A DNA stretch of 6,321 nucleotides. It comes from Bacteroidales bacterium (GTDB taxonomy: Bacteria; Bacteroidota; Bacteroidia; Bacteroidales; WRGA01). Shown here piece after piece: positions 5,357-6,321 of this stretch. The stretch lies in the NCBI GenBank assembly GCA_031279795.1, contig JAITHZ010000114.1:1-6321 (forward strand), read 5' to 3'. The position numbers and the translations under genes were made by a program. A model generated the notes under the pieces. That model made no database searches. It saw only the letters and a program-made list of their open reading frames with translations, and had not been told where the DNA came from. Every line of letters starts with the position of its first letter. The first letter of the stretch is position 1.

Positions 5357-6127
5357 TCAGGCGCCTGCATGTTGGATATTTCCGCTTCCTTTAACGGAGG
5401 AATGAACCGAGTGCGGATTACCGAAATAGGTGATATTACCCGAACCGGTGATGCTGGCGTCTATCGTTTCGACGGCATTTGCGCGAATATTACCCGAACC
5501 GGTGATGGCGCAGGTTGCATGTTGGACAAGGTAATCCGATGCATTGAGATTACCCGAACCGGTTATTGCAAAGGATGCGCTGTTGCTTGCGCCTTTCAGT
5601 TCCACGTATCCAGACCCCAGAATGGAAGCGCTTATCTGCTCACAAAATAGATTTTCAGTCAGGAAACTGCCAGATCCTCTGATTGTTATGCTAACAGCAG
5701 GTACATTTACGTTTCCGTTCAAGTGTATCTTTCCCGAACCGGAAACAACAGCGCCTTTCAAACTGCGAGAATTTACGTAAATAGTTAATTCACTTGGACT
5801 TATGGCAGAATCACCTTTGACGTCAATACATAATCTACCCTCTATTGTTTTTATTTCCAGAGCATTCATGATATTTTCATCAGTATGTACACGGAGCGAT
5901 GCCGACGAATCGCTGTTTTGCCGGTAAAAAACAATAGCCGAAATGTTCAATTCGATGTCCTCAAAATCGGAAATATCAATTTCGGAGTTAACTAAATTTC
6001 CATTTCCATGAATAACACCAGCAAGATGTCGTGCAACAATATGCGGAAGTCCCGCAAAAATCAGCAACGTAATGCCGATCACGATCACGGCAGCTAATCC
6101 CAATAAAAGTTTGTTACTTGTTTTCAT
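5357..6127 (-). CDS. Membrane-anchored DUF2807 ('head GIN' domain) beta-helix protein
   Basis: 256 residues. Lys2/Lys6 and a hydrophobic segment at about 7-27 form an N-terminal anchor or uncleaved signal sequence, placing the rest outside the cytoplasmic membrane; no lipobox or clear AxA site is seen. The region from 41 (GNGNLVNSEIDISDFEDIEL) has the DUF2807 start, and from about 115 the protein is a ladder of rungs marked by seven GSG turns at 130, 151, 171, 190, 210, 228 and 247 (spacing 18-21 residues), as expected for a right-handed beta-helix. The ending, GNITYFGNP followed by a last GSGNI, is typical of the family. Despite the Pfam name 'putative auto-transporter adhesin', function is unknown. 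Its ATG overlaps the stop of the upstream GntR gene in ATGA, so the two are co-transcribed and probably translationally coupled. A role in envelope stress or surface structure is only inference. Confidence 0.9.
   Translation of the reverse strand: MKTSNKLLLGLAAVIVIGITLLIFAGLPHIVARHLAGVIHGNGNLVNSEIDISDFEDIELNISAIVFYRQNSDSSASLRVHTDENIMNALEIKTIEGRLCIDVKGDSAISPSELTIYVNSRSLKGAVVSGSGKIHLNGNVNVPAVSITIRGSGSFLTENLFCEQISASILGSGYVELKGASNSASFAITGSGNLNASDYLVQHATCAITGSGNIRANAVETIDASITGSGNITYFGNPHSVHSSVKGSGNIQHAGA
5433..5563 (-). repeat. Near-identical DNA repeats encoding GSGN turns of the DUF2807 protein
   Basis: A 21-base sequence is identical at 5433-5453 and 5487-5507 (54 bases apart, 18 codons), and 16 bases of a similar unit recur at 5548-5563, 60 bases further on. 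A shorter core CCCGAACCGG appears again at 5733-5742. All encode ITGSGN or SGSG turns in the same frame. Identity at the nucleotide level, including wobble positions, suggests recent duplication or gene conversion of rungs rather than only protein-level constraint. Confidence 0.8.
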
Positions 6128-6321
6128 TTTTTTCTGTTTTTAAAATAATTATATTCTTTTTCCAAATCGGCAGGCGTCATTCCCAGCAAATCCATATTTT
6201 TGAAAACGATGGGCAAATCCTGTTCGAGAAACTGTTTTTTTTGATAATCAATTATTTTTTGTCGTGCATTATCAGCGACAAAATATCCGACCCCGCGTTT
6301 ATTAAAAATAATGTCCTTTCC
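6124..6321 (-). CDS. GntR-family (YtrA-like) transcriptional regulator, C-terminal 65 residues
   Basis: The frame enters from the right edge and ends at a TGA (6126-6124), giving 65 visible residues. The segment NKRGVGYFVADNARQKI matches the end of the GntR winged helix ('rGvGyfV' wing), and the following FLEQDLPIVFKNMDLLGMTPADLEK-type helices match the short C-terminal dimerisation region of YtrA-subfamily regulators, not the larger FadR or HutC effector domains. The DNA-recognition helix is outside the window. YtrA-type regulators usually head operons encoding ABC transporters or membrane proteins and repress their own operon; here the immediately overlapping downstream gene is the DUF2807 protein, the likely co-regulated partner. 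Family assignment rests on the wing and C-terminus only. Confidence 0.82.
   Translation of the reverse strand, partial: GKDIIFNKRGVGYFVADNARQKIIDYQKKQFLEQDLPIVFKNMDLLGMTPADLEKEYNYFKNRKK

Noticed and set aside
5369..5780. Plus-strand frames with repeated ITRTGD-like units
   Set aside because: The apparent repeat is the antisense reading of the GSGN-encoding DNA repeats of the DUF2807 gene.

Overview
The window looks like a stretch of a Bacteroidota chromosome, most likely Bacteroidales. Supporting this: two well-placed matches to the Bacteroidota sigma(ABfr) -7 box TAnnTTTG, AT-rich gene starts without clear Shine-Dalgarno sequences, a DUF2807 'head GIN' surface protein coupled to a GntR regulator, a TrpRS with the KMGKS signature, and a kinase-RapZ C-terminal fusion of a kind I associate with this phylum. 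No phage, IS, CRISPR, tRNA or rRNA is visible. It reads as ordinary chromosome with one unusual gene architecture.

Layout. 1-1477 (minus): N-terminal 492 residues of a secreted family 3 glycoside hydrolase of the beta-N-acetylhexosaminidase (NagZ-like) type, cut off by the left edge. 1478-1648: AT-rich spacer with only a weak candidate promoter. 1649-2638 (minus): tryptophanyl-tRNA synthetase. 2639-2848: divergent intergenic region holding a good promoter for trpS, a -7 box for the rightward gene, and between them a GGAATTA heptamer array that forms an 18-bp imperfect hairpin. 2849-4276 (plus): APH/AmgK-type sugar kinase fused to a RapZ C-terminal domain. 4277-4326: TAAAC pentamer repeat. 4327-5196 (plus): uridine phosphorylase-like nucleoside phosphorylase. 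5197-5356: convergent spacer with two inverted repeats. 5357-6127 (minus): membrane-anchored DUF2807 beta-helix protein whose ATG overlaps the stop codon of a GntR-family regulator (6124-6321, C-terminal part only) in an ATGA junction.

How the genes may work together. The exported GH3 enzyme could release GlcNAc or MurNAc from cell-wall or other glycans. The kinase half of the fusion resembles AmgK, which phosphorylates the anomeric carbon of MurNAc/GlcNAc in cell-wall recycling. The RapZ C-terminal half belongs to the family that senses glucosamine-6-phosphate in Escherichia coli. A kinase carrying its own amino-sugar sensor is the most interesting hypothesis here. The nucleoside phosphorylase directly downstream is a salvage enzyme and may be co-transcribed. 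The GntR-DUF2807 pair looks like an independent envelope-related operon that extends beyond the right edge.
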